Source: JAAEPI01 sp964352625
GTDB lineage: Bacteria; Bacteroidota; Bacteroidia; Cytophagales; Cyclobacteriaceae
Direction of reading: 5' to 3'
Length of the DNA: 64,000 nt
NCBI GenBank assembly: GCA_964352625.1
Contig: CAYGSD010000007.1
Coordinates: 62,001-126,000 of the forward strand
Every line of letters begins with the position of its first letter. Within the stretch, counting starts at the first letter, position 1. Under the pieces are notes generated by a model, which saw nothing but the letters and a program-made list of their open reading frames with translations, was not told the origin of the DNA and searched no databases. Of the stretch, positions 50,731-59,501 are shown piece by piece. Both the position numbers and the translations under genes were made by a program.

Positions 50731-51417
50731 ATGAAGCATTTACTTCTTTCATTAACTCTTTTGGCTGCTCAACTTGGGAACGCTCAAGATATTGTCAAGG
50801 GAGTTATCATGCCAACTGAGGACTTTGAAGGTTGCTGCGTATATATTCCGAACTCTGGACTAACAGTTTACGGGAACGCACATGGCCCTGAAATTGGACG
50901 ACTGGTTTTAGGCGAACCTGACAACAACAACGAAGTATACTCCGCATTTCTGGAGATCAACGGCGAACGAACGGAGTTTGGATATCCTAATCTTCACATG
51001 GTTGGTTATGAAGTTATGGCCATGATATATACAGCAACTCGCTCTAACTTCTTCCAGATTGAAAATGGTTACTGGCTGAACGTTGAAGAAGTTTTAGAGA
51101 AGAACTTAACTCTCAAACCTTGGATGAACTACATCATTGAAAAAGATACAGAATGGTACGCGAACAGTCCAGGACTGAACCTGAGAATTGGTCCATCCAC
51201 GAACTTTGAAAAAATCGCAACGTTAAACGGCGACCTCTGGGGCATTTCACCAACAAATGAAACAAACGGGAACTGGTGTAAGGTAACTGTCACTCATTAT
51301 CGTGAACATCCTTGTTCTGGTAACGACAACTTGGTAATTGAAACCCTAACTGGCTGGATTAAACTCATTTCGGACCAACAAACTCCGAACGTCTGGAACT
51401 ACGGAAAAGGCTGCTAA
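50731..51417 (+). CDS. Cassette 4 secreted protein with bacterial SH3-like domain
   Basis: A 228-residue protein from the ATG at 50731 (MKHLLLSLTLLAAQLGNAQ), a signal peptide; a longer reading from 50629 has no start support. The C-terminal third (about 150-215) is an SH3b-like domain: SPGLNLRIGPSTNFEKIATL, NGNWCKVTV, ETLTGWIKLIS; the L-N-L-R-x-G-P-S pattern is typical of SH3 domains that bind cell-wall peptides or peptide ligands. The N-terminal part has GCCVYIPNSGLTVYG and NGYWLNVEEVLEK. It is probably periplasmic or secreted. The ATG lies 19 bp inside cassette 4, so transcription must come from outside or from the array flank. Function unknown. Confidence 0.75.
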   Translation: MKHLLLSLTLLAAQLGNAQDIVKGVIMPTEDFEGCCVYIPNSGLTVYGNAHGPEIGRLVLGEPDNNNEVYSAFLEINGERTEFGYPNLHMVGYEVMAMIYTATRSNFFQIENGYWLNVEEVLEKNLTLKPWMNYIIEKDTEWYANSPGLNLRIGPSTNFEKIATLNGDLWGISPTNETNGNWCKVTVTHYREHPCSGNDNLVIETLTGWIKLISDQQTPNVWNYGKGC

Positions 51418-51422
51418 AAACT

Positions 51423-51660
51423 GGACATAACAGACACTATCGGTTATGTGCCAAAATGCCTCTTTGCCAGCTTCATCTGGACTTGCCCGCTCCAGTGCAC
51501 CTTCTGATACTTTATCGCTTTTGGAGACTTCAGTGGTTCTGGATTTTGACTTTCACAACGCAGTGCCTTGTAGATACCGTTGTGCTTCTGGTACACTTCC
51601 GCTAGATTAGTGCCTTCAGCCAACTGTGGGCACACAAACCGATAGTTAGGCGTTGTGAGG
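51423..51660 (+). other. Long attC-like recombination site of cassette 4
   Basis: 230 nt from GGACATAAC (51423) to the crossover G51652|TT. Arms ACTATCGGTT (51436-51445) and AACCGATAGT (51637-51646) pair perfectly and continue inward as ATGTGCC with GGCACAC, leaving an unpaired base, as expected of attC bulges. ACGCAGTGC in the middle is shared with the sites ending at 21293 and 52568. No gene is called in this stretch. Confidence 0.78.
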
Positions 51661-51697
51661 CATCCTCTACATCACGCATATTCCAACAAACTTTAAA

Positions 51698-51740
51698 TTG
51701 CATTACTGTATCCAAGTGAATACATTTGTCGTATGTATTC
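51698..51740 (+). promoter_or_regulatory. Promoter and operator of the cassette 5 toxin-antitoxin pair
   Basis: TTG at 51698-51700 and TACATTTG at 51721-51728 are 20 bp apart, as in TTG-N20-TAnnTTTG promoters. A perfect dyad GAATACAT (51718-51725) / ATGTATTC (51733-51740) overlaps the -7 element and the toxin start codon, a position for autorepression by the toxin-antitoxin complex. The transcript would be leaderless or have a very short leader. Confidence 0.6.
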
Positions 51741-52050
51741 TATTGAGAAGACAGATGTATTTGACAAGTGGCTTAGAAAACTGAAAGATCACCGGGCAAA
51801 AGCCAAAATCCTTTTCAGAATCCAGAGAATTGAAGAACAAGGAAATTTTGGAGATTGTGAACCTGTCGGCCAAGGAATTAGTGAACTGAGAATTCATTAC
51901 GCTAAAGGATACCGAGTCTACTTGAAAGAATACAATGGCAGAGTTGTGATACTTCTCAACGGCGGAACAAAATCGTCGCAACAGAAGGACATTGATAAAG
52001 CCAAAGATTTATGGTTGAACTATAAAGACGAAATTGAAGATGGCAACTAA
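51733..52050 (+). CDS. Cassette 5 RelE/ParE-superfamily toxin (HigB-like)
   Basis: A 105-residue protein of the RelE/ParE superfamily, in the HigB-like addiction module killer group. The pattern F-D-K-W-L-R-K-L-K-D-H-R-A-K-A-K-I-L-F-R-I (about 9-29) is the typical N-terminal helix pair. PVGQGISELRIHYAKGYRVY (about 46-65) and GRVVILLNGGTKSSQQKDID (about 71-90) are the strands carrying the basic active residues of an mRNA interferase. It overlaps the antitoxin gene by 11 bp. It probably cleaves mRNA on ribosomes unless bound by its partner. Toxin-first order is as in HigBA. Located in an attC-bounded cassette. Confidence 0.9.
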   Translation: MYSIEKTDVFDKWLRKLKDHRAKAKILFRIQRIEEQGNFGDCEPVGQGISELRIHYAKGYRVYLKEYNGRVVILLNGGTKSSQQKDIDKAKDLWLNYKDEIEDGN

Positions 52051-52330
52051 AGAGATAACAAAATTCGACATTGCTGAATATCTAGAAGATGATGTAATGG
52101 TTGCAGAGTATTTGAACACCGTGCTTGAAGACGGTGATGCTGAGGATATCAAAACAGCTCTTGGACATATCGCCAAAGCTCGTGGAATGTCAAAAATTGC
52201 AGAAGAAACTGGACTAAGCAGACCCAGCCTTTATAAGGCATTATCTCAAGGATCAAAACCGCAATTTGATACAATTCTTAAAGTACTCCGAGCTGTAGGT
52301 GGTAACTTGAACGTTCCACAGCCTAACTAA
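52040..52330 (+). CDS. Cassette 5 antitoxin (HigA/HI1420-like)
   Basis: A 96-residue antitoxin from the ATG at 52040 (MATKEITKFDIAEYLEDDVM), overlapping the toxin gene by 11 bp. It belongs to the addiction module antidote/HI1420 family: AEYLNTVLEDGDAEDIKTAL and HIAKARGMSKIAEETGLSRP, then SLYKALSQGSKPQFDTILKV, a helix-turn-helix. The C-terminus ends VPQPN eight bases before the inverse core of the attC-like site. It neutralises the toxin and binds the dyad at 51718. Because the pair carries its own promoter it can stabilise the cassette array. Confidence 0.9.
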   Translation: MATKEITKFDIAEYLEDDVMVAEYLNTVLEDGDAEDIKTALGHIAKARGMSKIAEETGLSRPSLYKALSQGSKPQFDTILKVLRAVGGNLNVPQPN

Positions 52331-52337
52331 AACAACA

Positions 52338-52568
52338 CCTCACAACAAACGATATTGCGCATGGCCTTACTTAGTCATCTGCAAAGTGTCAGCTAAACAT
52401 CCCGCTTATCTACCGCCAGGAAACTGATTTGCTTTCTACTATCTTCTGCTCGTGGGAGTTTTTAATCTGTATGACGCAGTGCTCATTTGATACTTTGAAT
52501 GCACCGGCAGATTCACCAATTTCATCGCAATTAATTAAGCTCGGAGGCCACAGTGCCATATCTGGTCG
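52338..52568 (+). other. Long attC-like recombination site of cassette 5
   Basis: 231 nt from CCTCACAAC (52338) to the boundary at G52568. The left end AACAAACGATATTGCGCATGG faces ATATCTGGTCG at the right. The central block TTTCTACT, ACGCAGTGC, GATACTTTG and GCACCGGCAGATTCA is shared with the site ending at 21293. The terminal GTC instead of GTT may reduce activity. No gene is called in this stretch. Confidence 0.7.
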
Positions 52569-53192
52569 TCAATTGTCATCCGCACACCCCTCGGCCAACA
52601 CCTCGCCCGTTACTGAATCTATTTTTGTGGTCAAATAGCCAGTGGGGTCTACTTGCACACCGTCCGCCCACACCTCCACGTGCACATGGCTCACGGCATA
52701 CCCTTCATTGATGGCTTCTTCCAAATTCCCTGAGACACCCAGGTACCCAATGATTTCCCCTTGCGAAACTGAACCAGACACCCTGAACTCTTCTTGGAGA
52801 TGAAAGTACAAGACAGTTAAATCTTTACCTTCAATCAACGACTTGACCTGAACGTAATGCCCCGCATTGATGATATTCCCTTCAGCATCCTTGTCTGTTT
52901 GAAGGGTGGCATCACCTGAATAGATGGAGTAAATTGGATCTCCATACTCAGCCAGAAGATCGATACCGCCATGCCATTTCCTTCCTTCATCATATGGACA
53001 ACCCGTTCCATACCTGGTGCATCCAAACAACCCCCCTTCAATACCTGAAACCAATTGAGGAGCAACTCGAGGCGCAGGAATGGGATCACCCGGACATACC
53101 ACAGCCTCATCCATTTCCCGTATTTCATCCTGACCACAACTCATCAGAATCATGAACAGTGAAAGAAAAAAGGCTTGAACGAACTTCTCCAT
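52569..53192 (-). CDS. M23-family metallopeptidase lipoprotein
   Basis: A 207-residue lipoprotein (MEKFVQAFFLSLFMILMSC, lipobox cysteine at residue 19). The M23 peptidase core has the zinc ligands in RKWHGGIDLLAEYGDPIYSI (H-x-x-x-D) and SHVHVEVW (H-x-H). Related LytM enzymes cut peptidoglycan peptides; the chain is short and has no coiled coil. A cysteine pair (FGCTRYGTGC) may form a disulphide. Its stop codon (TCA on the plus strand at 52569) directly follows the crossover of array 2, so the last residues (EGCADDN) are unaffected but the 3' untranslated region is replaced by the array. Confidence 0.9.
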   Translation of the reverse strand: MEKFVQAFFLSLFMILMSCGQDEIREMDEAVVCPGDPIPAPRVAPQLVSGIEGGLFGCTRYGTGCPYDEGRKWHGGIDLLAEYGDPIYSIYSGDATLQTDKDAEGNIINAGHYVQVKSLIEGKDLTVLYFHLQEEFRVSGSVSQGEIIGYLGVSGNLEEAINEGYAVSHVHVEVWADGVQVDPTGYLTTKIDSVTGEVLAEGCADDN

Positions 53193-53251
53193 AAAGACTC
53201 AAAAGGACGATACAATAGTGCTCATTAAAGGCGTTGGTAACGAGCTTCCGA

Positions 53252-54877
53252 CTAGGTCTGTATCACACCAACATTCATCGGTCGCTCAATAGGCGCATGG
53301 TTGGCCGCTTCAATCCCCACTGATATCAGCCTCCTCGTTTCCCCCGGATCAACTACACCATCCACCCAAAGGCGTGAAGCCGCATAGTAAGGGCTCAGCT
53401 TCTCATCGTATGATTTTTGGATTTCTGCCAGGTGCTTCTCCTGATCTTCCGCACTTAGTTGCTCTCCTTTTGACTTCAACGCCGACATCTTGATCTGAAG
53501 CAACGTCTTACCTGCAGCCGCTCCACTCATCACCGCAATCTGCGCTGTTGGCCAGGCGAAGATTAGTCTTGGATCGTAGGCCTTGCCACACATGGCATAG
53601 TTGCCTGCTCCGTAGGAGCTACCGAGCACAATGCTGAATTTCGGCACGGCAGAGTTCGAAACAGCATTCACCATTTTAGCTCCGTCTTTTATAATGCCTC
53701 CATGCTCCGACCTACTTCCCACCATGAAGCCATTCACATCATGAAGGAATACAAGCGGTATTTTTCTTTGGTTGCAGTTCATGATAAACCGCGCTGCTTT
53801 GTCTGCAGAATCTGAGTAGATCACTCCGCCTAGCTGCATCTCTCCTTTCTTGGTTTTCACGACCTTTCGCTGATTGGCCACAATACCCACACTCCATCCA
53901 TCGATTCGGGCGTATCCGCAAAGGATAGTCTTACCATACAGCTCCTTGTACTGATCGAATTCACCTCCATCCACCAAGCTTTTGATCACGTCCACCATGT
54001 CGAAAGCTACATTTCTATTGGTAGGAAAGTTGCCATAAATGCCATCCGGATTTTCTGCCTCGCGAGGCTCAGCTCGATTAAATCCCGCAGCATCCGGTGC
54101 TCCCATTTTATCGAAAATCGCTTTGATCTCGTCCAGGCAGGTTTTGTCATCCGCGCACTTATTGTCGGTAACTCCTGAGATTTCGCAGTGGGTAGTCGCG
54201 CCACCAAGCGTTTCATTGTCCACATCCTCACCCACAGCAGACTTCACGAGGTAACTTCCTCCAAGAAAGACAGAACCCGTGCCGTCAACAATAAGCGCCT
54301 CGTCTGACATGATCGGGAGGTAGGCACCCCCCGCCACACAACTTCCCATGATGGCGGCTATCTGCACAATGCCCATGGAAGACATCACTGCATTGTTTCG
54401 GAACTGACGGCCGAAATGTTCTTTGTCCGGGAAAATCTCGTCCTGCATCGGAAGGAAAACCCCGGCACTATCTACGAGATAAATAATTGGCAATTTGTTT
54501 TCTATAGAAATTTCCTGCGCCCGCAGGTTTTTTTTAGCGGTCATTGGAAACCACGCTCCGGCCTTCACAGTAGCGTCATTGGCGACCACCACACATAGCC
54601 TTCCTGACACACGACCAATCCCTGTCACCACGCCAGCAGATGGGCAGCCACCCCACTCTTCGTACATGCCATCAGCCGCAAAAGCGCCTATTTCGACAAA
54701 GTCTTTGGGATCATCGAGCAAGTAATCAATTCGCTCACGGGCTGTGAGCTTGCCTTTAGCATGATGCGATTCAATCTTCTTCTCTCCACCACCGAGCTTC
54801 ACCTTGGCGAGTCTTCGATTGAGAGCTGCAACCAGCTGTTTGTTTTCGTCTTTGGTCTTGTTGAATTTGATGTCCAT
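53252..54877 (-). CDS. Acyl-CoA carboxylase carboxyltransferase (beta) subunit
   Basis: A 541-residue carboxyltransferase, from the family that includes methylcrotonyl-CoA and propionyl-CoA carboxylase beta subunits. Two crotonase-like halves are visible, with LTARERIDYLLDDP and PVVVANDATVKAGAWFPMTA-type loops, acyl-CoA-binding stretches such as GSCVAGGAYLPIMSDEALIV, and carboxybiotin loops such as GSSYGAGNYAMCGKAYDPRL and FAWPTAQIAVMSGAAAGKTL. No biotin carboxylase or biotin carrier gene is adjacent in the window, so the partner must be encoded elsewhere. The most likely substrate is methylcrotonyl-CoA (leucine breakdown), judged from the FGRQFRNNAVMSSMGIVQIA sequence and from length, but this is not certain. 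Confidence 0.88.
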   Translation of the reverse strand: MDIKFNKTKDENKQLVAALNRRLAKVKLGGGEKKIESHHAKGKLTARERIDYLLDDPKDFVEIGAFAADGMYEEWGGCPSAGVVTGIGRVSGRLCVVVANDATVKAGAWFPMTAKKNLRAQEISIENKLPIIYLVDSAGVFLPMQDEIFPDKEHFGRQFRNNAVMSSMGIVQIAAIMGSCVAGGAYLPIMSDEALIVDGTGSVFLGGSYLVKSAVGEDVDNETLGGATTHCEISGVTDNKCADDKTCLDEIKAIFDKMGAPDAAGFNRAEPREAENPDGIYGNFPTNRNVAFDMVDVIKSLVDGGEFDQYKELYGKTILCGYARIDGWSVGIVANQRKVVKTKKGEMQLGGVIYSDSADKAARFIMNCNQRKIPLVFLHDVNGFMVGSRSEHGGIIKDGAKMVNAVSNSAVPKFSIVLGSSYGAGNYAMCGKAYDPRLIFAWPTAQIAVMSGAAAGKTLLQIKMSALKSKGEQLSAEDQEKHLAEIQKSYDEKLSPYYAASRLWVDGVVDPGETRRLISVGIEAANHAPIERPMNVGVIQT

Positions 54878-54923
54878 GGGTTGTTGTTCTGAACATCAAA
54901 GAAAATCAAATTAGATCAAGTGG

Positions 54924-55856
54924 TTACTCTTCTTTCAGACCTTCGAGTTTTTTCCTCTTGCGACCAAGTGGAGCCATGAAGTCTTTCGGGTAATTGTTGA
55001 AATGAATAAGCAACTTGTCGAGATCAATCATTGCTTGATTCAGGTTTTGATAAAGAGAGTCCTCAGACATTAGTTTGCCCAGAGTGCCATTTGAATTGGT
55101 GAGCGAATCGAGGGTACGATTTACATTTTGTAGAAGTTCGTTGGAGCTGGCAATGGTGGCCTTCAATTCAGAGTTTTTCAAGGAATCAGAGACTGCTTCC
55201 ATATTTCTCATAGTGGCTCCCAGAGGGATCATGTCTCTTTTCAACTGTCTTGTTAGCTGATTGGTAGCCACGAAAATCGAGTCAATTCGCTTATTATTTC
55301 TTTGCAACGCACTGGTGACTTCCACCACCATTTTATTCACATTCCCCACGGTGGTGTTGATGGTGTCTCCAAATCCTTCCATGCCTAGAAGAATTTCATT
55401 TATCCTTCTGATCGTAATCTGAAGGTTGTCAGTAATAGGTTTAGCACTTTCGAGAATTTCCGACAGACCTTCATCCACCTTGGCAATGAGGGTATCGCCT
55501 GGATTAAAGTAGCCCCCTATGCTCTTATCCTGTAAAACAATGATCTCACCTCCCAGAAATCCTGCACTTGATAGCTGAGCTATCGTGGAATCACCTAGGA
55601 CGATATCCCCCTGAAGATCCATCTCAACAATAATTTGTTGATCTGCCTGATTGAAATCTAAATTGGATACTCTTCCGATCTGAACTCCTTTAATGTTTAC
55701 GGCACTTCCGGGAGCCAGTCCATTAATGTGATCATAAACCACATAAAAACGATTGGTTTTGGTGAGTACGTCAGTACCCTTGAGATAATTAAATCCGTAA
55801 TAAAGCAGCACGCCTGCTATCAATGCGATAAGACCAACACGAAATTCTTTAGACAC
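54924..55856 (-). CDS. MlaD/MCE-family protein
   Basis: A 310-residue inner-membrane-anchored MCE protein. A single helix near the N-terminus (VGLIALIAGVLLYYGFNYL) precedes the MCE domain (about 38-115: FYVVYDHINGLAPGSAVNIK, GVQIGRVSNLDFNQADQQII, QLSSAGFLGGEIIVLQ). A long coiled-coil C-terminus follows (about 150-290). MCE proteins form rings that shuttle lipids between inner and outer membrane; this gene has no MlaE/MlaF neighbours. The start codon is GTG at 55856 (GTG TCT AAA GAA). It lies 15 bp after the amidase gene on the same strand, so the two envelope genes form an operon. Confidence 0.9.
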   Translation of the reverse strand: MSKEFRVGLIALIAGVLLYYGFNYLKGTDVLTKTNRFYVVYDHINGLAPGSAVNIKGVQIGRVSNLDFNQADQQIIVEMDLQGDIVLGDSTIAQLSSAGFLGGEIIVLQDKSIGGYFNPGDTLIAKVDEGLSEILESAKPITDNLQITIRRINEILLGMEGFGDTINTTVGNVNKMVVEVTSALQRNNKRIDSIFVATNQLTRQLKRDMIPLGATMRNMEAVSDSLKNSELKATIASSNELLQNVNRTLDSLTNSNGTLGKLMSEDSLYQNLNQAMIDLDKLLIHFNNYPKDFMAPLGRKRKKLEGLKEE

Positions 55857-55871
55857 AGAAAAACAGTTTGA

Positions 55872-56645
55872 TTAGTTCGATGACTCCATTCTTTCTTTGT
55901 AAGCCCTAACTGCCCTGTAGATACCTGAGGCGATATACACCTGATTCAATTTATCATTCAGTTCCAGCTCTTCCTTACTATTGCTAAGATAGCCCGTTTC
56001 AACTAATACACTCGGCATAGTTGTTTGCCAAAGCACCCAAAATGGCGCTTGGCGCACACCTCGGCTATTCCTACCTACTCTTTCTTCCATTTGCTTTTCT
56101 ATCTCCGCTGCAAGCAATAAGCTGTTGTTTAAGTGAGCACTTTGATACAGATTAAACAAAATATAGGATTCGTCAGAATTCGGATCAAACCCTTCGTACT
56201 TGGCTTGGTCTGCCTCCAGGAGCATTACGCTGTTTTCTCTCTTGGCCACATCCAGGTTTTTATTCACCTTATCAAGCCCCATCACGTAGGTCTCTGACCC
56301 ATACACCGTCTTGTTATGAAAGGCATTGCAATGAACAGAAATGAACAGGTCCGCTGCTTCTTTGTTGGCTAAATCAGCACGTTCATGAAGCTCCAAAAAG
56401 GAATCATCCTCTCGGGTGAATATGACCTCAACATCATTCATGTTTTCTTCTAAAATTCGACCTAATTCCAACGCTATCGCCAAAGCGACGTTCTTCTCTT
56501 TGGAAATCTTGCCGGAAGTGCCTGGGTCATGGTCTCCATGTCCCGCATCGATTACAATCCGCTTGACTTTATAAGAAGGGCCAACAGGGTGAAAAGAGAG
56601 TAAGAATAGGATCGAAATGGTGATAAGAAGTACAATATTTCTCAT
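55872..56645 (-). CDS. N-acetylmuramoyl-L-alanine amidase
   Basis: A 257-residue Amidase_3 enzyme that cuts the amide bond between muramic acid and the stem peptide for cell separation. A signal or anchor segment (IVLLITISILFLLSFHPVG) precedes the zinc ligands: VIDAGHGDHDPGTSGKIS (histidine), then a glutamate in KEKNVALAIALELGRIL, FISVHCNAFHNK (histidine) and SVLVETGYLSNSKEELEL with the catalytic glutamate. Length and motifs are those of AmiC-like enzymes. It is divergent from the LptD-like gene by 48 bp and 15 bp upstream of the MCE gene in the same transcript. Confidence 0.94.
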   Translation of the reverse strand: MRNIVLLITISILFLLSFHPVGPSYKVKRIVIDAGHGDHDPGTSGKISKEKNVALAIALELGRILEENMNDVEVIFTREDDSFLELHERADLANKEAADLFISVHCNAFHNKTVYGSETYVMGLDKVNKNLDVAKRENSVMLLEADQAKYEGFDPNSDESYILFNLYQSAHLNNSLLLAAEIEKQMEERVGRNSRGVRQAPFWVLWQTTMPSVLVETGYLSNSKEELELNDKLNQVYIASGIYRAVRAYKERMESSN

Positions 56646-56693
56646 GTCTGTTCGATGCTTATATGTAGCTAAAATGGGTAGCTTTACGCAAAA

Positions 56694-59501
56694 TTGTCAA
56701 TTTTCTGTCTAATATCTAAATCTAAAGCAGGCTTGAGGAGTTGTGCTTTTTTTATTTTTTGCTTTCTCGGCTGCTCAGTGCTGATTGGACAAACCAATCC
56801 AACACAACCCTCCCAAGATACGACGGCTCTTCCAATCGAACCAATTTTGGGAGATTCTACCTTGCGATCCGACACAACTTTGGTGGCTTCTGACAGTATT
56901 CCTCCCGTGGCTAAAAAGGACGATATCGAGACCACAGTCAACTACCATGCCCGTGACTCCATGTTTTTTGACCTGAAGAACCAGCGAATGACCATGTATG
57001 GAGATACTCACATTGATTATGGCTTCATCAAACTAGATGCAGAAAGAACAGAAGTTGATTGGATCAAGCGGACAATAAAGGCAGATTTTGTAAGAGATAG
57101 CACGGGCAATTCCCGAGGGAAGCCTGTTTTCACAGATGGTGGAGATGTGTATGAAACGACTGGAATTGTGTATGATTTCAAGTCTAGAAAAGCCAAAATA
57201 TCAGGTGTAGTCACTGAGCAAGATGGAGCGATCATGCATGGGGCCAATGTGAAGAAGAATGAAGACAATGAGATGTTCATTACGGGAGCCCTGTACACCA
57301 CATGCACATTGGCTAACCCACACTTCTTTATTCAATCAAAACACATAAAAGTAATTCCGGGGAACAAAGTGGTCACCGGGCCTTTTCAACTGCGCTTCAG
57401 GGAGGTGCCCACACCCTTAGCAGGACCATTTGGGATGTTTCCTCAGCCTAAGAAAAAAGCAAGTGGAATCTTGATGCCCGTGTATGGCGAAGAGCGATTA
57501 AGGGGATTCTTCCTGAGAAATGGAGGATACTACTTTGCCATCAATGACTACTTGGATCTGAGAGTCACTGGAGATATTTACTCCAAAGGAGGGTATGGCT
57601 TTCAGGTAAACAACACCTACTTCAAGCGATATGGCTACCGTGGTGCATTCAATTATTCCTACACCAAAAACGTGATAGGCACTTTGGTTAATACTGCCGA
57701 GCAAGATTCCTATTGGATCCGGTGGAATCATGCGCCGCAGAGTCAAGGGAATTCACGATTCTCGGCTTCCGTATCCATGGGAAGCACCTCCTATAATGCC
57801 AATAACAACCTTGCCATTCAAGGCCAGCAAGGATTCCAACAAAGTATCACTTCGACTTTTTCATCGAATGTGAGTTATAGCAATAAACTTCAGGGTCTGC
57901 CGTATAATTTATCGAGTAGCGCCAGGCTCAATCAAAGTGTGCAGACAGGAGAGGTAGATCTTTTGCTGCCAGATGTGACGCTCAACATGACGAGGATATA
58001 CCCACTTAGGAATGTTGCAAAATCCTCAAACTCACCACTTTCTAAGCTGAACTTCAGTCACACGTTTGCTGCCCGCAATGAACTTACCAACTCACCCGTT
58101 GGAGATTTTAGCTTTGATGTAGCCAACGCCACTGACGCAGACGATGAAATAGTGGATTTCAATAGTGCGAACTGGGATGAGATTCAGAAGCGATCAAAAT
58201 TTGGAATGAAGCATTCATTGCCGATTTCTACTTCTATGACGGTGTTGAAGTATTTCACATTATCCCCAACCTTCAGTTATTCTGAAGTTTGGTATGGCAA
58301 GGAGTTAAATTTCACTGATTACGACGAGGAGGCAGGTGGAGTGAGGGTGGACACAGTAGACACATTTAGCAGGGCAGGGAGCTGGACAAGTAGTGCGTCT
58401 TTGAATACAAGACTTTATGGTTTGTACAATGTGGGTGCTCTTAATATTCAGGCAATTCGCCATGTAATTACCCCTTCAGTTTCATTTAGCTACAATCCGG
58501 ACTTTAGCAGCACCAAATACGGCGTGTATTCTGATGTGGTAATTGACTCCCTTGGAAACACGCGAAGACTTTCAAAGTATGAGGGCTTCAATTTTGGCTC
58601 ACCGTCCGGATCTGAAAGCAAAACCATGTCGATTTCCATCACCAACAATATTGAGATGAAAGTCTTGGACAAGAAAGACAGTACGGGGCAGACGTTTAAA
58701 AAGGTGAAAATCTTTGATAACCTTTCGGCGAATACCGGCTACAATTTCGCTGCGGATTCATTTAAACTAAACAACATCTCACTCACAGCACGAACTAGCT
58801 TCCTTAAAGGCAAATTGTCTCTAAATACATCCGCAACGGTCGATCCCTATGTATACAAGCTAATTTCTAAAAGCGACAATGGGACGATCCAGCAACGAAG
58901 ACTCGATCGGTATGCTTGGAACAATGGAAAAGGACTTGGCCAGATTAGTAATTTCAGAGCAGCCATAAATCTTAATCTTCAAGGGAAGTCAAAGTCCACG
59001 GCATCAGAAGAAGTGAAAAATCAGGAACAAAGGCAAAGAGCCCAAGACCAAGCCGCCTTAGACCCTTTTAATGATCCGCTGTATCAACAGGATGAAGAGT
59101 TGCAGGAGGTAGTAGATCATATTCGGAACAATCCGGAACAGTATGTAGACTTCAAAGTGCCATGGAGTCTCAGAACCAACTATTCATTTACCAGACAAAA
59201 AACTGGCTTTCGCGCACCTGTAGTTAGGAAAACCATGTCATTTGGAGGTTCTCTCGGTCTCACTGATAAAACTCAAATCACATGGAACTCGGGGTATGAT
59301 TTTGAAAACAATGAGTTCACTACCACAAACATTAGTGTGCACCGAGACCTTCACTGCTGGGTCATGGATTTCAACTGGGTGCCTTTTGGCACCTATCAGT
59401 CATATATGCTGACCATTCGAGTAAAAGCTCAAATGCTTCAGGATTTGAAGGTTGAGAAGCGGAAGTCCAATTTCGATTTCTTCGGCGATAGCCAATTCTA
59501 G
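56694..59501 (+). CDS. LptD/OstA-like outer-membrane LPS assembly protein
   Basis: A 935-residue outer-membrane protein. The N-terminal signal is SCAFFIFCFLGCSVLIGQ, followed by a proline/threonine linker and an OstA-like jellyroll (about 85-240: NYHARDSMFFDLKNQRMTMY, DTHIDYGFIKLDAERTEVDW, DVYETTGIVYDFKSRKAKIS, ITGALYTTCTLANPHFFIQ). A large beta-barrel follows (about 250-935; ASGILMPVYGEERLRGFFLR), ending near FDFFGDSQF. It inserts lipopolysaccharide into the outer leaflet. No ATG precedes the signal peptide, so the start must be a TTG, at 56694 or 56733; the second puts the signal peptide at the very start and may be right. The stop overlaps the convergent receiver gene by 4 bp. Confidence 0.87.
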   Translation: MSIFCLISKSKAGLRSCAFFIFCFLGCSVLIGQTNPTQPSQDTTALPIEPILGDSTLRSDTTLVASDSIPPVAKKDDIETTVNYHARDSMFFDLKNQRMTMYGDTHIDYGFIKLDAERTEVDWIKRTIKADFVRDSTGNSRGKPVFTDGGDVYETTGIVYDFKSRKAKISGVVTEQDGAIMHGANVKKNEDNEMFITGALYTTCTLANPHFFIQSKHIKVIPGNKVVTGPFQLRFREVPTPLAGPFGMFPQPKKKASGILMPVYGEERLRGFFLRNGGYYFAINDYLDLRVTGDIYSKGGYGFQVNNTYFKRYGYRGAFNYSYTKNVIGTLVNTAEQDSYWIRWNHAPQSQGNSRFSASVSMGSTSYNANNNLAIQGQQGFQQSITSTFSSNVSYSNKLQGLPYNLSSSARLNQSVQTGEVDLLLPDVTLNMTRIYPLRNVAKSSNSPLSKLNFSHTFAARNELTNSPVGDFSFDVANATDADDEIVDFNSANWDEIQKRSKFGMKHSLPISTSMTVLKYFTLSPTFSYSEVWYGKELNFTDYDEEAGGVRVDTVDTFSRAGSWTSSASLNTRLYGLYNVGALNIQAIRHVITPSVSFSYNPDFSSTKYGVYSDVVIDSLGNTRRLSKYEGFNFGSPSGSESKTMSISITNNIEMKVLDKKDSTGQTFKKVKIFDNLSANTGYNFAADSFKLNNISLTARTSFLKGKLSLNTSATVDPYVYKLISKSDNGTIQQRRLDRYAWNNGKGLGQISNFRAAINLNLQGKSKSTASEEVKNQEQRQRAQDQAALDPFNDPLYQQDEELQEVVDHIRNNPEQYVDFKVPWSLRTNYSFTRQKTGFRAPVVRKTMSFGGSLGLTDKTQITWNSGYDFENNEFTTTNISVHRDLHCWVMDFNWVPFGTYQSYMLTIRVKAQMLQDLKVEKRKSNFDFFGDSQF

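Larger units (their letters stand above)
50712..52568 (+). mobile_element. Integron-like gene-cassette array 2 (two cassettes, no integrase seen)
   Basis: Cassette 4 is 50712-51652 and cassette 5 is 51653-52568. Start and end core sequences match as reverse complements within each cassette: GTTATGTCC (50711) with GGACATAAC (51423); GTTGTGAGG (51652) with CCTCACAAC (52338). Each cassette ends in a 230/231-nt attC-like site of the same family as the last site of array 1. Cassette 5 carries a toxin-antitoxin pair, the gene type most typical of chromosomal integron arrays. The right boundary is G52568 followed by TCAATTG, where the expected TT is TC, so the last site may be degenerate or the boundary marks the ancestral junction. 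Confidence 0.78.

Noticed and set aside
51645..52327. Alternative cassette 5 boundary pair GTTAGGC (51645) / GCCTAAC (52321)
   Set aside because: Only seven bases pair, GCCTAAC is part of the antitoxin reading frame end, and the pair GTTGTGAGG/CCTCACAAC gives a 9-nt match and the same 230-231 nt site length as the other long sites.
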